A DNA stretch of 14,792 nt, from the NCBI GenBank assembly GCA_036517235.1, contig DATDXL010000005.1, positions 1-14,792 on the forward strand, written 5' to 3'. A program made the position numbers and the translations under genes. The stretch is from 2-02-FULL-46-13 sp036517235 (GTDB lineage: Bacteria; Patescibacteriota; Minisyncoccia; Phycocordibacterales; DSPV01). This document shows, in pieces, positions 13,075-14,792 of the stretch. Within the stretch, counting starts at the first letter, position 1; the number at the start of each line of letters is the position of its first letter. A model generated the notes under the pieces. The model did not search any database. It saw only the letters and a program-made list of their open reading frames with translations, and was not told the origin of the DNA.

Positions 13075-13106
13075 TCCGGACGTCTTCCGGATGTCTGACA
13101 TCCGGA
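13075..13106. repeat. Hairpin cluster just past murD
   Basis: Three TCCGGA-containing units follow one another. The last two form a perfect 9-bp inverted repeat (13088-13096 and 13098-13106, CCGGATGTC and its complement). The first can compete for the same partner, giving two alternative stems. There is no T run on the minus strand. The core is repeated at 85-105, also just past a gene. Confidence 0.7.
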
Positions 13107-13117
13107 GAGGTATTGTG

Positions 13118-14458
13118 CTATAAATTTTTGACTATTTTCTCGAACTGCTCTCCCCTATCGAACTCGTTCTTGAAATATTTGCCGAACGAAGAAAACGCCG
13201 GACTGTAGAGAATAATCTCGCCTGATACTGCCACGGAGAGCACTCGCCTCACGGTTTCTTCCAATCCTTCCTCTTCATACACCTCGATCCCTTTATCTTT
13301 GAGAGCGAAGATGTCATCGCGAATCCTCTCTGTCCCCCGCTCTTTGAAGAGCACGACTTTAGAGCACCACTTCGGTATCTCTGTCACAAGCCCCGACATA
13401 TCGAGCAATTTATCGTCCCCACCCACAATGAGCACAATTCTCTTTAAACTCTTATCTCCTACTGCACGCAAAGCCGCGATAGTCGCGTCGGGCGTAGTAG
13501 AAGTCGTATCGTTGTAAATCTTTACTCCCTTGGTTTCCTTGATAAATTGCAACCTGCCTTCCACACCTCCAAATTCTTCTATCCCTTCGCGGGCAATAGC
13601 ATCCGCGATTCCTAGTGCACGAACGGCAGCCAAAGCGCACGCGGCATTATATCTATTGTGCTCTCCCGGAATCTTCAGTTTCCATGCCAAAGATATATCC
13701 TCACTGTCGGCAAGAACAACATTGTTCGGGACCTGTCCCTTTTTCATGTGCTCAAAAGCCTGCGAGCCGACAACGAATACATCGTTATCTTTTTGGAATT
13801 TGAAAATATTCGATTTGTCCCCGAAATACTTTTCCATGCTCCCACCATAATAATTCATGTGGTCGGGGAAGAATGTCGTGAACACGGCAATGTGCGGAGA
13901 GAGCTTGGCTTCACCGAAACCCTGCAACTGCCATGAATCGAGCTCCATCACAACGATATCCCCGGCTTTTACCTCTTCAAGCAAAGGGAGGGTGGCCGTA
14001 TCTTTTATATTTCCTGCCCAAAAAACGTTCCTGCCCGCATGCTTCAGTATTTCAAAAATCAATGCCGATGTCGTTGACTTGCCACGGGTACCAGTAACAC
14101 CGATGAGAGTTGTTTTTGGAGCAAGCTTGGCAAAGAGCGACGCGTCCATCTCAATAGGAATCCCATTTTTGCGCGCCTCGACGATGAACGGAGAATCAAG
14201 CGGCACACCAGCCGCTTTGAGTATAAAATCCCTGCCACGAAAATCCTCAAGTTTGTGCTCGCCGAGATGAAAAACAATATCGTTATACTTCTTCAATCTT
14301 TCGAGAGAGAGGGCCAGCTCTTCCTCGGTCTTGAGATCAGTAACGATAAGTTCGACTCCTTGCCGTGCCAAAAACTCAGCGTCGCCTACACCACGTCCAA
14401 GAAGCCCTAAACCCATAACCGTAACTTTCTTGTCTTTAAAATATTTTTTAAAGTTCAT
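13118..14458 (-). CDS. murD: MurD-type Mur ligase (UDP-N-acetylmuramoyl-L-alanine--D-glutamate ligase)
   Basis: A cytosolic ATP-dependent ligase adding D-glutamate to UDP-MurNAc-L-Ala, the step after MurC. From ATG 14458 it has 446 residues, the usual size. Visible are KKVTVMGLGLLGRG (10-23), the P-loop GTRGKSTT (123-130), MELDSWQLQGF (171-181), FFPDHMNYYGG (196-206), GEHNRYNAACALA (265-277), and GRLQFI with YNDTTSTTPDAT (301-326). The last motif is usually NDSKATNPDAT in E. coli-type MurD, so this belongs to a variant branch. The frame runs on to a TTG at 14629, but those 57 codons read across repeats and a remnant, so ATG 14458 is chosen. No Shine-Dalgarno site precedes it. The start codon lies in the loop of a 14-bp inverted repeat. 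Confidence 0.9.
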   Translation of the reverse strand: MNFKKYFKDKKVTVMGLGLLGRGVGDAEFLARQGVELIVTDLKTEEELALSLERLKKYNDIVFHLGEHKLEDFRGRDFILKAAGVPLDSPFIVEARKNGIPIEMDASLFAKLAPKTTLIGVTGTRGKSTTSALIFEILKHAGRNVFWAGNIKDTATLPLLEEVKAGDIVVMELDSWQLQGFGEAKLSPHIAVFTTFFPDHMNYYGGSMEKYFGDKSNIFKFQKDNDVFVVGSQAFEHMKKGQVPNNVVLADSEDISLAWKLKIPGEHNRYNAACALAAVRALGIADAIAREGIEEFGGVEGRLQFIKETKGVKIYNDTTSTTPDATIAALRAVGDKSLKRIVLIVGGDDKLLDMSGLVTEIPKWCSKVVLFKERGTERIRDDIFALKDKGIEVYEEEGLEETVRRVLSVAVSGEIILYSPAFSSFGKYFKNEFDRGEQFEKIVKNL

Positions 14459-14473
14459 AGTTATGGGTTTAGG
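14406..14473 (-). promoter_or_regulatory. Inverted repeat enclosing the murD start codon
   Basis: 14406-14419 and 14460-14473 are perfect 14-base reverse complements. In the mRNA the leader strand CCUAAACCCAUAAC would pair with codons for VMGLG, enclosing the AUG. Inside, CTTTAAAA and TTTTAAAG (eight bases each, loop AATA) form a second hairpin. The structure could control translation initiation. Confidence 0.6.
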
Positions 14474-14481
14474 AGGGAAAG

Positions 14482-14583
14482 GGGTCGGGAAAAAGGTACT
14501 TTTCCCGTGGCGGAGAGCAGCGAGTCTGCGAGCGTTGAGAACGGATGAGTTCTCAAAGAGGAACGCCAAAGGCGTTCCGACCC
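14482..14583. repeat. Multi-hairpin element upstream of murD
   Basis: GGGTCGG (14482-14488) and CCGACCC (14577-14583) form an outer stem. Between them are hairpins at 14487-14506 (GGGAAAA/TTTTCCC), 14517-14529 (GCAG/CTGC), 14535-14556 (TTGAGAAC/GTTCTCAA) and 14560-14578 (GGAACGCC/GGCGTTCC). Drawn together they make a cloverleaf-like fold of about 100 bases. It separates the living murD start from a diverged copy of the murD start. It could be a palindromic mobile repeat or a structured RNA. No T run follows either strand. Confidence 0.65.
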
Positions 14584-14634
14584 TAGCCCCATTACGGTGA
14601 CCTTCTTTCCTTTGAAAAAGTCTATCCAATCCAT
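14581..14634 (-). pseudogene. Remnant 5' end of a diverged murD
   Basis: Read leftward from ATG 14634 this gives 18 codons, MDWIDFFKGKKVTVMGLG, then breaks into the multi-hairpin element. The living gene starts MNFKKYFKDKKVTVMGLG, also 18 codons with no gap; 12 of 18 residues match, but many codons differ at the third base. It is thus the start of a different murD allele left behind, not a fresh duplication. Confidence 0.75.
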
Positions 14635-14767
14635 CCCGTTAGAAGCAGGAAACGGACCGACCGTTTCTGCTTGAAGCTAAAACCTTATAATTTTTAATTC
14701 TACTGTTTTGCATGACTATTGGACACAAGGGGTAAATTCGCTTTCCGCGGCTTCTAACGGGATCCAT
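14629..14767. mobile_element. MITE-like element with 12-bp TIRs and 6-bp target duplication
   Basis: The element is 14635-14761 (127 bp). Its ends CCCGTTAGAAGC (14635-14646) and GCTTCTAACGGG (14750-14761) are perfect inverted repeats. ATCCAT flanks it directly on both sides (14629-14634 and 14762-14767). It encodes no transposase; an internal hairpin with one bulge (14643-14672) is visible. On the minus strand the duplicated target is ATGGAT, the first two codons of the remnant murD start, so it inserted exactly at an old start codon. Confidence 0.75.
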
Positions 14768-14774
14768 CTGGGTA

Positions 14775-14780
14775 TAGTAT
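14775..14780 (-). promoter_or_regulatory. Ancestral murD -10 box, now cut off
   Basis: TACTAT on the minus strand, seven bases before the ATG in the right-hand ATCCAT copy (14767). If the MITE-like element is removed it sits at leaderless distance from the old murD start. On the plus strand an overlapping TATAGT (14773-14778) is followed by ATG at 14784, so a rightward gene could also begin at the window edge. Confidence 0.35.
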
Positions 14781-14792
14781 CAAATGAAAAGC

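Larger units (their letters stand above)
12699..13117. other. 419-base intergenic region between murD and hicB
   Basis: No ordinary gene is visible. It holds, right to left, the hairpin cluster past murD (13075-13106), a candidate promoter (12923-12951), a 15-base GA repeat (12895-12909), a probable terminator (12846-12881) and the hicBA promoter. Two short minus-strand frames exist: a 36-codon one at 12813-12923 with a hydrophobic stretch, and a 31-codon one from GTG 12856 ending at 12761 that reads LTELWEFDEIGKMIGGWQKW. Neither is convincing as a gene, though the second looks oddly protein-like and could be a gene remnant. Confidence 0.5.

Noticed and set aside
14331..14600. Plus-strand frame across the murD leader (89 codons)
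   Set aside because: It is antisense to murD and its repeats, with low-complexity Arg-rich text and no ribosome-binding site.
14459..14629. N-terminal extension of MurD starting at a TTG (14629)
   Set aside because: It reads the remnant murD start out of frame and then crosses the multi-hairpin element. A full-length MurD begins at 14458.

Overview
The window looks like chromosomal DNA of a Patescibacteria (Candidate Phyla Radiation) bacterium, probably from the Parcubacteria branch. The evidence is indirect: a 608-residue protein of a type I associate with these genomes, a lamin-tail/PKD surface protein, a DUF4015 putative glycosidase, a stand-alone DUF87-type ATPase, very small HTH and HicBA proteins, and compact ATGA-coupled genes. 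TGA is used as a stop codon (for example in rsmI), so this is not a code-25 lineage. No rRNA, tRNA, CRISPR array or classical transposase was seen.

Every convincing gene lies on the minus strand, so transcription runs from high to low coordinates. In that order: a scrambled murD 5' region (14405-14767); murD (13118-14458); a 419-base non-coding stretch with a terminator, a possible small RNA and the hicBA promoter; hicB-hicA (12224-12698); a 265-base gap; murC with an APH-type kinase and an alpha/beta hydrolase fused end to end (8930-11958); an ArsR-like HTH gene and rsmI (7866-8854); a 108-residue protein with its own promoter and terminator (7493-7819); a small membrane protein and a DUF4015 protein (6013-7436); a 90-residue orphan (5497-5769); a DUF87/TraD-like ATPase coupled to an LTD-PKD-LTD membrane protein (2173-5386); and the 608-residue protein (135-1961).

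The cell-envelope theme is clear: MurC and MurD make the peptidoglycan precursor, and the DUF4015 protein, the small membrane protein and the LTD/PKD protein act at or outside the membrane. RsmI modifies 16S rRNA. HicBA is a toxin-antitoxin pair.

The most unusual feature is at gene boundaries. Three genes have a second, diverged copy of one of their own ends beside them: the first 18 codons of murD, the last 14 codons of the DUF4015 gene and the last codons of the HTH gene. In two of the three cases a hairpin-rich segment separates the living end from the leftover end. Just outside the leftover murD start lies a 127-bp MITE-like element with 12-bp terminal inverted repeats and a 6-bp target duplication. 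Removing it in silico restores a promoter at leaderless spacing from the old start codon. Two operons (murC and the ATPase) also have their -10 box built into one arm of a large palindrome. I read this as a record of repeated gene-end replacement plus small palindromic mobile elements; the mechanism is inference.
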